A stretch of DNA of 64,000 bases from Cronobacter dublinensis subsp. dublinensis LMG 23823. Lineage in GTDB: Bacteria; Pseudomonadota; Gammaproteobacteria; Enterobacterales; Enterobacteriaceae. Below the pieces are notes generated by a model. It ran no database searches, was not told where the DNA came from, and saw nothing but the letters and a program-made list of their open reading frames with translations. Both the position numbers and the translations under genes were made by a program. How positions within the stretch are numbered: the first letter of the stretch is position 1; each line of letters opens with the position of its first letter. Shown here piece after piece: positions 8,498 to 16,665 of this stretch. The DNA lies in assembly GCF_001277235.1 (NCBI RefSeq), contig NZ_CP012266.1, positions 1,116,001-1,180,000 of the forward strand. The letters run 5' to 3'.

Positions 8498-8941
8498 TCA
8501 TTTAGCAATTCCCGCGCCTTTTTTCAGCTCGGCCAGCAGAGACTGCGAAATCGTATTGCAGGCGTCATTCACGCGGAACTGATAAAGCGGAGTGATGGTA
8601 TCCACCATAATATTGGAGAGATCGTTACTGATAGAGGCGTAATATTGCGTCGCTTTAATGCTGCGATAGAGCGTGTCGATCTGCTCGCGATATTTTTCAC
8701 GGTTAATATCGGCCAGGTGCTTGGTTTCCGCGAGGCAGCGCTCAAGACGTAATTTGGTGTCATCGTTGACGGGCGCCAGCTGGTTCATGGATTCCACCGG
8801 CGTGGGTGTCGGCTGAACCGCTGCGGCTGTCGCCGTCTGCGGCGCGCTGGGTTTTACCGGCACGCTTTTTTTGGCGGTCGTGGTACAGGCGCTTAAAGAC
8901 ATCATCATTGCGGCAATATAAATGTTTTTTTTATCCAACAT
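8498..8941 (-). CDS. Small outer-membrane or periplasmic lipoprotein, unknown function
   Basis: 147 residues with a lipoprotein signal ending LSAC (Cys at about 19), followed by TTTAKK and a Pro/Ala/Thr-rich linker to about residue 55, then an alpha-helical domain with one Cys pair candidate (CLAE and ACNT). Its stop region abuts the start of the coiled-coil gene, so the two form one operon. I do not recognise a family. The pairing suggests the lipoprotein anchors or docks the coiled-coil partner in the envelope; that is inference. Confidence 0.75.
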   Translation of the reverse strand: MLDKKNIYIAAMMMSLSACTTTAKKSVPVKPSAPQTATAAAVQPTPTPVESMNQLAPVNDDTKLRLERCLAETKHLADINREKYREQIDTLYRSIKATQYYASISNDLSNIMVDTITPLYQFRVNDACNTISQSLLAELKKGAGIAK

Positions 8942-9311
8942 ATTTATCTCTTTTTATCTCTTATCTGTCTCATTTCTGTCAGATGACAGAATGCCAGCCA
9001 TCCCTGACGCATTGCGTGCCGGGATCACCCGAATTTGGTCCAGTAATAGACTGGCTAACCGCAAGAGGCGCGCGGGGTTATGCCAGCATACCGGGAGAAA
9101 GAACGATGATTTTATACAGAGTTGAGGAAGATAGATTTTAATAAATTCTTAAAAGTGATTGGTGTATTTCTTAAATAAATTAAAAGTGATTATTCATTTG
9201 CTTGGATTATATATATTCGCGGCGTGGCGTATTTCTTTCTTGTAAAACCGTGCGAGAAAAGACAGGCAATTAACCGCACCAATAAAAAGCAGGCATAAAA
9301 CCGCGGATAAC
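8942..9311. other. AT-rich intergenic region upstream of the lipoprotein operon
   Basis: About 370 bp without a supportable gene. It contains the short dyad CTGTC-AGAT-GACAG at 8976-8989, about 35 bp upstream of the lipoprotein start, and runs of A/T from 9130 to 9230. Promoters for the leftward operon must lie here, but I see no clear consensus pair. Confidence 0.5.
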
Positions 9312-9338
9312 AAAAAAGCGGCGTGGTATCGCCGCTTT
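9312..9338 (-). terminator. Terminator of cdsH
   Basis: On the minus strand AAAGCGGCG-ATACCA-CGCCGC is followed by six T. It lies 25 bp past the stop of cdsH. Confidence 0.85.
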
Positions 9339-9362
9339 GCAGTGGTTGAGCGTTACGCGCGC

Positions 9363-10409
9363 TTAGCGCAGTAAGGCGTTGATCCTGGCGCGCCACGGCG
9401 AAATATCGCCAAGCGTCGCCGCGACCCATTCCGGGTTGTGGTAGGTCTCCAGATAGCGCTCGCCGCTGTCGCATAAAAGCGTCACGATAGCGCCGCTGCG
9501 GCCTTCCTCGCGCATCCGCGCCGCCAGCTGCAGCGCGCCCCACATATTGGTGCCGGTAGAGGCGCCCACTTTGCGGCCCAGCAGCTCGCTCAGCCACTGC
9601 ATCGCCGCCACGCTCGCCGCGTCCGGCACCTGCATCATTTCGTCAATCACATCGGGAATAAACGAGGGCTCGACGCGCGGACGCCCGATGCCTTCGATGC
9701 GGCTGCCGACCGCGCTTTTCAGCCCGCTGTCGCGCTGCTGCCAGTAATCGTAAAAGACCGAGTTCTGCGGGTCGACCACCATCAGGCGCGTGGCGTGGCC
9801 CTGGTAGCGCAGGTAGCGGCCAATCGTCGCGGAGGTGCCGCCGGTGCCGGCGCTCATCACGATGTAATCGGGGATCGGGTGCGGCTCGTCGATCATCTGA
9901 CGAAAAATACTGTCGGCGATATTGTTATTGCCGCGCCAGTCGGTCGCGCGCTCGGCGAAGGTAAACTGATCCATATAGCGGCCATGCAGCTCACGGGCGA
10001 GCGTTTCGGACGCCTCGTAAATTTCACAGGCGCTCTGCACGAAGTGGCAGCGGCCGCCGTAAAATTCAATTTGTTCTACTTTGCGTCGCGCGGTGCAGGA
10101 GGGCATGACGGCGATAAACGGCAGGCCCAGCATCCGGGCGAACCAGGCTTCCGACACCGCGGTCGAGCCGGAAGAGGCTTCGATAATCGGCGTGCCTTCG
10201 CGGATCCAGCCGTTACACAGGCCATACAGAAACAGCGAGCGCGCGAGGCGATGTTTGAGGCTGCCGGTGGGGTGCGTGCTTTCGTCTTTAAGATAGAACC
10301 AGATGCCCGGAAAAGCGGGCAGGGTAAAGCGGATCAAATGGGTATCCGCGGTGCGCCGGGCGTCGGCGTGGATCTCATTAATGGCGTGGTGAACCCAGGT
10401 GCTGGACAT
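9363..10409 (-). CDS. cdsH: PLP-dependent L-cysteine desulfhydrase, CdsH-like
   Basis: 348 residues of the cysteine synthase/cystathionine beta-synthase fold (type II PLP enzymes). The PLP lysine is Lys52 in TGSLKHRLA; the substrate loop is SSGSTAVS near residue 80 and the phosphate-binding loop is SAGTGGTSATIG near residue 186. Its position back to back with decR matches Salmonella cdsH-ybaO, where CdsH degrades L-cysteine to pyruvate, ammonia and sulfide and is induced through the YbaO/DecR regulator. E. coli lacks this gene here. A plain cysteine synthase homologue is the alternative, but the location favours desulfhydrase. Confidence 0.8.
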   Translation of the reverse strand: MSSTWVHHAINEIHADARRTADTHLIRFTLPAFPGIWFYLKDESTHPTGSLKHRLARSLFLYGLCNGWIREGTPIIEASSGSTAVSEAWFARMLGLPFIAVMPSCTARRKVEQIEFYGGRCHFVQSACEIYEASETLARELHGRYMDQFTFAERATDWRGNNNIADSIFRQMIDEPHPIPDYIVMSAGTGGTSATIGRYLRYQGHATRLMVVDPQNSVFYDYWQQRDSGLKSAVGSRIEGIGRPRVEPSFIPDVIDEMMQVPDAASVAAMQWLSELLGRKVGASTGTNMWGALQLAARMREEGRSGAIVTLLCDSGERYLETYHNPEWVAATLGDISPWRARINALLR

Positions 10410-10453
10410 GTTACGTTCCGGTTTATCAATTTGTGCCCAGCGTAAAGCATCTC

Positions 10454-10482
10454 GCAGGAAAATAAGTTGCCTTTTAGCCTGC
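10454..10482. promoter_or_regulatory. Candidate DecR operator between cdsH and decR
   Basis: GCAGG at 10454 and CCTGC at 10478 bound an imperfect AT-rich dyad in the 115-bp divergent promoter. Lrp/AsnC-family regulators commonly bind such sites next to their own gene. The assignment is inference from position and symmetry. Confidence 0.35.
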
Positions 10483-10524
10483 GGGTTGCTGCTATAGGAG
10501 AATAATTTTCTAGAGGAATCGGCA

Positions 10525-10986
10525 ATGTTAGATAAAATTGATTGCAGGCTGCTGGCGCTGCTTCAGGAAGACGCGACGCTTTCTTTGCAGGCGCTCGCCG
10601 ATGCCGTTAATCTGACAACGACGCCCTGCTGGAAGCGGCTCCGGCGGCTTGAGGATGACGGCTATATTATTAAGCGCGTCGCGCTGCTCGACCCGGAAAA
10701 ACTCGGCCTCGGCCTTACCGCCTTTATGCTGATTAAAACGCAGCATCACAGCAGCGACTGGTACAGTCAGTTCGTCGCGGTGGTGGAAGAGATGCCGGAA
10801 GTGCTCGGTTTCTGGCGCATGGCGGGCGAATACGACTACCTTATGCGGGTACAGGTAGCCGATATGAAAAGCTATGACGACTTTTATAAACGTCTGGTTA
10901 ACCGGGTGCCGGGGCTGTCAGATGTCACTTCGAGCTTCGCGATGGAGCAGATAAAATACACCACAGCCCTGCCGCTTAAGCGCTGA
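10525..10986 (+). CDS. decR: DecR, Lrp/AsnC-family cysteine-responsive regulator
   Basis: 153 residues, nearly identical to E. coli DecR (YbaO): an N-terminal HTH (LLALLQEDATLSLQALADAVNLTTTPCWKRLRRLEDDGY) followed by an RAM ligand-sensing domain with FWRMAGEYDYLMRVQV. DecR activates cysteine detoxification genes when cysteine is in excess; here the divergent cdsH is the obvious target. ATG has AGAGGAATCGGCA upstream. The gene is followed by mdlA after 57 bp, but a functional link to it is not evident. Confidence 0.95.
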   Translation: MLDKIDCRLLALLQEDATLSLQALADAVNLTTTPCWKRLRRLEDDGYIIKRVALLDPEKLGLGLTAFMLIKTQHHSSDWYSQFVAVVEEMPEVLGFWRMAGEYDYLMRVQVADMKSYDDFYKRLVNRVPGLSDVTSSFAMEQIKYTTALPLKR

Positions 10987-11043
10987 ACCGTCTGGCTCGC
11001 CACGACGCCCGCGCTTTATCATCATACCAATCAGGAATTTCGC

Positions 11044-12819
11044 GTGCGATTATTTGCTCAGTTAAGCTGGTATTTTAGCCGGGAGTGGCGTCGCTACCTC
11101 GGCGCGGTTGCCCTGCTTATTCTTATCGCCATTCTGCAACTGGTGCCGCCAAAAGTGGTGGGCTACGTTGTCGATGGGGTCACCCAGGGCCATTACACCA
11201 CCCGGCAGGTGCTGCTGTGGATTGGTCTGCTGGTGGCGATTGCCATTGTGGTGTATCTGCTGCGCTACGTCTGGCGCGTGCTGCTGTTCGGCGCGTCTTA
11301 TCAGCTCGCGGTCGAGCTGCGGCGCGATTTCTATCACCAGCTCAGCCGTCAGCATCCGGAGTTCTATCTACGCCACCGCACGGGCGATCTGATGGCGCGC
11401 GCCACCAACGATGTGGACCGCGTGGTGTTCGCCGCGGGTGAAGGCGTGCTGACGCTCGTCGATTCGCTGGTGATGGGCTGCGCGGTGCTGATCGTCATGT
11501 CTACCCAGATAAGCTGGCAGCTTACGCTGCTGGCGCTGCTGCCGATGCCGGTGATGGCGATTGTCATCAAACGCTACGGCGATCAGCTGCATCACCGCTT
11601 CAAAGCCGCGCAGGCGGCGTTTTCATCGCTCAATGACCGCACTCAGGAGAGCCTGACCAGCATTCGCATGATCAAAGCGTTCGGGCTGGAGGACAGACAG
11701 TCGGCGCTGTTTGCCGAAGACGCGCGCGATACCGGCGTGAAAAACCTGCGCGTGGCGCGCGTGGATGCCCGTTTCGACCCGACGATTTATATCGCCATTG
11801 GCATGGCGAACCTGCTGGCCATCGGCGGCGGCAGCTGGATGGTGATGCACGGCACGCTGACGCTCGGCCAGCTCACCAGTTTCACCATGTATCTTGGCCT
11901 GATGATCTGGCCGATGCTGGCGCTGGCCTGGATGTTTAACATTGTCGAGCGCGGCAGCGCGGCGTACAGCCGCATCCGCGCGCTGCTGGCGGAAGCGCCG
12001 GTGGTGGAGGACGGCGAGGCGGCGCTGCCTGCCGGGCGTGGCGAGCTCAACGTGGCTATCCGCGAGTTTCGCTACCCGCACGCGGCCCGTACCACGCTGC
12101 AAAATATTCAGTTTTCGCTCAAGCCTGGCCAGATGCTGGGGCTCTGCGGCCCGACAGGCGCGGGGAAAACCAGCGTACTGTCGCTGATCCAGCGTCATTT
12201 CGATCTCGACGCGGGCGATATTACCTTCCACGGCGTCCCGCTCGCGCGCCTGCACCTCGACGAGTGGCGCGCCCGGCTGGCGGTCGTTAACCAGACGCCA
12301 TTTTTATTTTCCGATACGGTTGCCAGCAATATCGCGCTCGGCAAGCCCGACGCGACGCGCGACGACATCGAGCGGGCGGCGCAACTCGCCTGCGTGCATG
12401 ACGATATTCTGCGTCTGCCGCAGGGCTATGAAACGCAGGTCGGCGAGCGCGGCGTGATGCTTTCCGGCGGGCAGAAACAGCGAATCTCCATTGCCCGCGC
12501 GCTGCTGCTGGAGGCGGAGATCCTGGTGCTGGACGACGCGCTTTCCGCCGTCGACGGACGCACCGAACATCAGATCCTGCATAACCTGCGCCAGTGGGGC
12601 GAAAACCGCACGGTGATCATCAGCGCGCACCGGCTTTCGGCACTGACCGAAGCCAGCGAAATCCTCGTGCTTCAGCACGGCCAGGTGGCGCAGCGCGGGC
12701 CTCATGAGGCGCTGGCGGCGCAGCCGGGCTGGTATCGGGACATGTATCGCTATCAGCAACTCGAAGCGGCGCTGGATGACGCGCCGGGCGAGAACGATGA
12801 GGAGGCGCTGAATGCGTAA
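11044..12819 (+). CDS. mdlA: MdlA, ABC exporter half-transporter
   Basis: 591 residues starting at GTG, with AGGA upstream; E. coli MdlA has 590. The N-terminal half is a six-helix ABC transmembrane domain (conserved EFYLRHRTGDLMARATNDVD coupling region). The nucleotide-binding domain has Walker A GPTGAGKTS near residue 368, signature LSGGQKQ near 473 and Walker B ILVLDDALS near 494. It overlaps mdlB by 8 bp, so the two presumably form a heterodimeric multidrug-type exporter in the inner membrane. The physiological substrate of MdlAB is not established. Confidence 0.96.
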   Translation: MRLFAQLSWYFSREWRRYLGAVALLILIAILQLVPPKVVGYVVDGVTQGHYTTRQVLLWIGLLVAIAIVVYLLRYVWRVLLFGASYQLAVELRRDFYHQLSRQHPEFYLRHRTGDLMARATNDVDRVVFAAGEGVLTLVDSLVMGCAVLIVMSTQISWQLTLLALLPMPVMAIVIKRYGDQLHHRFKAAQAAFSSLNDRTQESLTSIRMIKAFGLEDRQSALFAEDARDTGVKNLRVARVDARFDPTIYIAIGMANLLAIGGGSWMVMHGTLTLGQLTSFTMYLGLMIWPMLALAWMFNIVERGSAAYSRIRALLAEAPVVEDGEAALPAGRGELNVAIREFRYPHAARTTLQNIQFSLKPGQMLGLCGPTGAGKTSVLSLIQRHFDLDAGDITFHGVPLARLHLDEWRARLAVVNQTPFLFSDTVASNIALGKPDATRDDIERAAQLACVHDDILRLPQGYETQVGERGVMLSGGQKQRISIARALLLEAEILVLDDALSAVDGRTEHQILHNLRQWGENRTVIISAHRLSALTEASEILVLQHGQVAQRGPHEALAAQPGWYRDMYRYQQLEAALDDAPGENDEEALNA

Positions 12820-14590
12820 TCTGGGACAGAGCTGGCCGACGTTAAAACGTCTGCTGGCGTACGGCTCGCCGTGGCGTAAGCCGCTCGGCGGCGCGGTGCT
12901 CATGCTGTGGGTGGCGGCGGCGGCGGAAGTCACCGGGCCTGCGCTCATCAGTTATTTTATCGACAATCTTGTCGCGAAAAACCAGCTGCCGCTGGGGCTC
13001 GTGGCGGGGCTCGCGTTCGCATATGTGCTGCTGCAAATCCTCGCCGCGGGGCTGCACTACTGGCAGGCGTTGCTGTTTAACCAGGCGGCGGTCGGCGTGG
13101 TGCAACAGTTGCGTACCGATGTGATGGACGCCGCGCTGCGCCAGCCGCTCAGCGCGTTCGACACCCAGCCGGTGGGGCAGCTGATTTCGCGCGTCACCAA
13201 CGATACTGAAGTGATCCGCGATCTTTACGTCACCGTGGTGGCGACGGTGCTGCGCAGCGCCGCGCTTATCGGCGCGATGCTGGTGGCGATGTTCAGCCTT
13301 GACTGGCGCATGGCGCTGGTGGCCATCACGATTTTCCCGGCGGTGCTTATCGTGATGACCATTTATCAGCGCTACAGCACGCCGATTGTGCGCCGGGTGC
13401 GGACGTATCTTGCGGATATCAACGACGGCTTTAATGAAGTCATCAGCGGCATGAACGTCATTCAGCAGTTCCGCCAGCAGTCGCGGTTTGGCGAGCGTAT
13501 GAACGCCGCCAGCCATTCGCACTATCTGGCGCGCATGCAGACGCTGCGCCTCGACGGCTTTTTGCTGCGCCCGCTGCTGAGCCTCTTTTCCGCGCTGGTA
13601 CTGTGTGGGCTGCTGATGCTGTTCGGGTTCACGTCCGTCGGCACGATTGAAGTGGGCGTACTATATGCCTTTATCAGCTATCTGGGCCGCCTTAACGAGC
13701 CGCTGATTGAGCTGACGACGCAACAGTCTATCTTGCAGCAGGCGCTGGTGGCGGGTGAGCGGGTCTTCGAGCTGATGGACCGTCCGCGTCAGGATTACGG
13801 ACAGGACGAGCGCCCGCTGGCGAGCGGGGCTATTGAGGTGGATAACGTCTCTTTTGCCTATCGCGACGATCAATTGGTGCTCAAAGATATCTCGCTCTGC
13901 GTGCCGTCCCGCCACTTTGTGGCGCTGGTCGGGCATACCGGCAGCGGCAAAAGTACGCTGGCAAGCCTGCTGATGGGGTATTACCCGCTGACGGCGGGCG
14001 AAATCCGCGTGGATGGACGCCCGCTCGCCTCGCTCAGCCACGGCGTGCTGCGTAAGGGCGTCGCGATGGTGCAGCAGGACCCGGTGGTGCTCGCCGACTC
14101 CTTCTTCGCTAACGTGACGCTCGGGCGCGACATCGACGAAGCGCGCGTCTGGACGGTGCTCGAAACCGTGCAGCTGGCGGAGCTGGCGCGCGGCATGAGC
14201 GACGGCATTTACACGCGTCTTGGCGAGCAGGGTAATAATCTCTCGGTAGGGCAGAAGCAGCTGCTGGCGCTCGCCCGCGTGCTGGTGGACGCGCCGCAGA
14301 TTCTCATTCTTGATGAGGCGACCGCCAATATCGACTCCGGCACCGAGCAGGCGATTCAGCAGGCGCTCGCGGCTATTCGCCAGCACACGACGCTGGTGGT
14401 GATAGCGCACCGTCTTTCGACGATCGTCGAGGCGGACACCATTCTGGTGCTGCATCGCGGCCAGGCGGTGGAGCGTGGCAGTCATCAGGCGTTGCTTGAG
14501 GCGCGCGGCCGTTACTGGCAGATGTATCAGCTGCAGCTGGCGGGCGAAGAGCTTCAGGCCGCCGCGCAGGAGGAGTCACTCAGCGCCTGA
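12812..14590 (+). CDS. mdlB: MdlB, ABC exporter half-transporter
   Basis: 592 residues, starting inside the end of mdlA, which indicates translational coupling. Six predicted transmembrane helices are followed by an ATPase domain with Walker A GHTGSGKST near residue 374, a signature region LSVGQKQ (one change from LSGGQ) and Walker B ILILDEATANID. MdlA has a degenerate post-Walker-B acidic position (DDALS) while MdlB has the canonical Glu, the asymmetry typical of heterodimeric exporters with one impaired ATP site. Confidence 0.96.
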   Translation: MRNLGQSWPTLKRLLAYGSPWRKPLGGAVLMLWVAAAAEVTGPALISYFIDNLVAKNQLPLGLVAGLAFAYVLLQILAAGLHYWQALLFNQAAVGVVQQLRTDVMDAALRQPLSAFDTQPVGQLISRVTNDTEVIRDLYVTVVATVLRSAALIGAMLVAMFSLDWRMALVAITIFPAVLIVMTIYQRYSTPIVRRVRTYLADINDGFNEVISGMNVIQQFRQQSRFGERMNAASHSHYLARMQTLRLDGFLLRPLLSLFSALVLCGLLMLFGFTSVGTIEVGVLYAFISYLGRLNEPLIELTTQQSILQQALVAGERVFELMDRPRQDYGQDERPLASGAIEVDNVSFAYRDDQLVLKDISLCVPSRHFVALVGHTGSGKSTLASLLMGYYPLTAGEIRVDGRPLASLSHGVLRKGVAMVQQDPVVLADSFFANVTLGRDIDEARVWTVLETVQLAELARGMSDGIYTRLGEQGNNLSVGQKQLLALARVLVDAPQILILDEATANIDSGTEQAIQQALAAIRQHTTLVVIAHRLSTIVEADTILVLHRGQAVERGSHQALLEARGRYWQMYQLQLAGEELQAAAQEESLSA

Positions 14591-14652
14591 TGCACCAAAA
14601 CAACGCATTCCGCTAACACTCCCCGTTAGTGGTGCAAAAATGTAACGCACCC

Positions 14653-14669
14653 TGCACTGGCATGGTGCG
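14653..14669 (+). promoter_or_regulatory. NtrC binding site upstream of glnK
   Basis: TGCAC-TGGCA-TGGTGCG matches the GCAC-N5-TGGTGC enhancer consensus of NtrC and lies about 100 bp upstream of the sigma-54 promoter. Further half-sites TGCACC (14591) and GGTGCA (14631) flank a small CTAAC/GTTAG hairpin and may form a second, weaker site. This is the usual arrangement for nitrogen-starvation activation of glnK-amtB. Confidence 0.8.
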
Positions 14670-14753
14670 TTTTTGCTTTCTGGCGTGCGCCCGCTGGCCT
14701 GGGCTGCGCTTCCTTACCCCCATTCCCGCCGTCGCCGCACGCTTTTTGATTCC

Positions 14754-14769
14754 TGGCACGCCGCTTGCT
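14754..14769 (+). promoter_or_regulatory. Sigma-54 promoter of glnK-amtB
   Basis: TGGCAC-GCCGC-TTGCT is an exact -24/-12 RpoN promoter with the required 5-bp spacer. It lies 53 bp before the glnK start codon. Confidence 0.95.
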
Positions 14770-14821
14770 TTACCCAATTATCATCGCTGCCGCATTACCC
14801 AATTCTGACTGGAGGGGATCT

Positions 14822-15160
14822 ATGAAGCTGGTTACCGTGGTAATCAAACCGTTCAAACTGGAAGACGTGCGTGAAGCACTCTCCACCATTGGCATTCAGG
14901 GCCTGACCGTCACTGAGGTGAAAGGGTTCGGGCGCCAGAAGGGCCATGCCGAGCTTTACCGCGGCGCCGAGTACAGCGTGAATTTCCTGCCCAAAGTAAA
15001 AATCGACGTGGCGATCGCCGACGATCAGCTGGATGAAGTGATCGATGTGGTCAGCAAAGCCGCGTGGACCGGTAAAATTGGCGACGGCAAAATTTTCGTC
15101 GCCGAACTGCAACGCGTGATTCGTATTCGTACCGGCGAAGCCGACGAAGCGGCACTCTGA
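14822..15160 (+). CDS. glnK: GlnK, PII nitrogen-regulatory protein
   Basis: 112 residues, differing from E. coli GlnK at only a few positions. The uridylylation site Tyr51 is present in the T-loop (ELYRGAEYSVNF), as is the C-terminal IRIRTGEADEAAL. GlnK senses 2-oxoglutarate, ATP/ADP and, via GlnD, glutamine; unmodified GlnK plugs AmtB in the inner membrane and helps control NtrB. The start with GGAGGGGATCT upstream gives the family N-terminus MKLVTVVIKPFKLEDV; the frame is open for 19 codons further upstream, overlapping the promoter. Confidence 0.98.
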   Translation: MKLVTVVIKPFKLEDVREALSTIGIQGLTVTEVKGFGRQKGHAELYRGAEYSVNFLPKVKIDVAIADDQLDEVIDVVSKAAWTGKIGDGKIFVAELQRVIRIRTGEADEAAL

Positions 15161-15191
15161 TTTCTGGCCAACCGTAACAGGAATGGAAAAG

Positions 15192-16478
15192 ATGAAACAC
15201 ACAGCCCTCAAATCTGGTTTCGGCCTGCTTGCGTTGCTGCCCGGTTTTGCCCTGGCGGCGCCGGCGGTGGCGGATAAAGCCGATAACGCCTTTATGATGC
15301 TCAGCACCGCGCTGGTGCTTTTTATGACGATCCCCGGCCTTGCACTCTTTTACGGCGGTCTGATCCGCGCGAAAAACGTGCTCTCGATGCTGACCCAGAT
15401 CTCCGTCGCTTTCGCGCTGGTCTGCGTGCTCTGGGTGGTGTACGGCTACTCGCTGGCCTTCGGTGCGGGCGGCAGCTTCTTTGGCAACCTCGACTGGCTG
15501 CTGCTCAAGGGCATCAAGATCACGGACCTGATGGGCAGCTTCTATCAGTATATCCACGTCGCGTTCCAGGGCTCCTTCGCGTGCATTACCGTCGGGCTTA
15601 TCGTCGGCGCGCTGGCGGAACGTATCCGCTTCTCGGCGGTGGTGATTTTCGTGGCGGTGTGGCTCACGTTCTCCTATGTGCCTATCGCGCACATGGTGTG
15701 GGGCGGCGGCCTGCTGGCTTCTCACGGCGCGCTGGATTTCGCGGGCGGCACCGTGGTGCACATTAACGCCGCGGTCGCGGGCCTGGTGGGCGCGTATCTG
15801 GTCGGCAAACGTGTGGGCTTCGGCAAAGAGGCGTTCAAACCGCATAACCTGCCGATGGTCTTTACCGGCACCGCTATTCTCTATTTCGGTTGGTTCGGCT
15901 TTAACGCCGGCTCCGCCAGCGCCGCGAATGAAATCGCCGGTCTGGCCTTTGTGAATACCGTGGTCGCGACGGCGGCGGCGATCCTCGCCTGGGTGTTTGG
16001 CGAATGGGCGCTGCGCGGCAAACCTTCTTTGCTGGGCGCCTGTTCCGGCGCTATCGCCGGGCTGGTCGGCGTGACGCCTGCGTGCGGTTACATCGGCGTC
16101 GGCGGCTCGCTGATTGTCGGTATCGCGGCGGGGCTTGCGGGCCTGTGGGGCGTGACCATGCTCAAACGCTGGCTGCGCGTTGACGACCCATGCGATGTGT
16201 TCGGCGTGCATGGCGTCTGCGGTATCGTGGGTTGCATCCTGACCGGTATCTTCGCCTCTTCATCGCTCGGCGGCGTAGGGTTTGCCGAAGGCGTGACGAT
16301 GGGGCATCAGGTGCTGGTGCAGCTTGAGAGCATCGCCATTACCGTGGTGTGGTCCGGCGTGGTGGCGTTTATCGCCTACAAAGTGGCGGACCTGACCGTT
16401 GGGCTGCGCGTCTCCGAAGAGCAGGAGCGCGAAGGTCTGGATGTGAACAGTCACGGCGAGAACGCCTACAACGCCTGA
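15192..16478 (+). CDS. amtB: AmtB, ammonium channel
   Basis: 428 residues from MKHTALKSG, matching E. coli AmtB exactly in length; AGGA lies 9 bp upstream, whereas the ATG three codons earlier has almost no spacing. A cleavable signal peptide ends ALA-APAVADK, followed by 11 membrane helices. The twin pore histidines are in GGTVVHINAAVAGL and FGVHGVCGIVG. It is in one operon with glnK, 31 bp apart, under sigma-54/NtrC control, and ends at a strong terminator. Confidence 0.98.
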   Translation: MKHTALKSGFGLLALLPGFALAAPAVADKADNAFMMLSTALVLFMTIPGLALFYGGLIRAKNVLSMLTQISVAFALVCVLWVVYGYSLAFGAGGSFFGNLDWLLLKGIKITDLMGSFYQYIHVAFQGSFACITVGLIVGALAERIRFSAVVIFVAVWLTFSYVPIAHMVWGGGLLASHGALDFAGGTVVHINAAVAGLVGAYLVGKRVGFGKEAFKPHNLPMVFTGTAILYFGWFGFNAGSASAANEIAGLAFVNTVVATAAAILAWVFGEWALRGKPSLLGACSGAIAGLVGVTPACGYIGVGGSLIVGIAAGLAGLWGVTMLKRWLRVDDPCDVFGVHGVCGIVGCILTGIFASSSLGGVGFAEGVTMGHQVLVQLESIAITVVWSGVVAFIAYKVADLTVGLRVSEEQEREGLDVNSHGENAYNA

Positions 16479-16500
16479 TAGTGTGTTATCTCCTGAGCAT

Positions 16501-16532
16501 AAAAAACCTCCCGCATGCGGGAGGTTTTTTTA
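16501..16532. terminator. Terminator after amtB
   Basis: AAAAAACCTCCCGCATGCGGG followed by AGGTTTTTTT is a perfect palindrome with T-runs on both strands. Confidence 0.95.
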
Positions 16533-16547
16533 TGGGGGAGGGGCAAT

Positions 16548-16652
16548 GGTGGGTGCGCTCACGCTAACCTACCCTACAGCCCGGAACATCTCACCCGGGG
16601 CGGGTTTCGCAGGAGGGGATTCGTAGGGCGGCTAAGCGTCAGCGCACCCGCC
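16548..16652. repeat. Intergenic inverted-repeat element, copy 1
   Basis: Left arm 16548-16577 begins GGTGGGTGCGCT and ends CCTACCCTAC; right arm 16623-16652 begins GTAGGGCGG and ends GCGCACCCGCC. The 30-bp arms are imperfect inverse repeats around a 45-bp loop. A second copy with the same arms and a 17-bp loop is at 60775-60850. It looks like a dispersed palindromic element of the REP/MITE kind; I cannot name the family. Confidence 0.8.
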
Positions 16653-16665
16653 GTCCAAAGGGCCC

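Noticed and set aside
8806..9141. 111-codon frame from within the lipoprotein gene into the gap
   Set aside because: Overlaps the lipoprotein start on the other strand, lacks a ribosome binding site and shows no recognisable domain.
15051..16211. 386-codon open frame antisense to amtB
   Set aside because: Composition (Arg, His, Gln-rich) and position show a shadow of the high-GC amtB gene.
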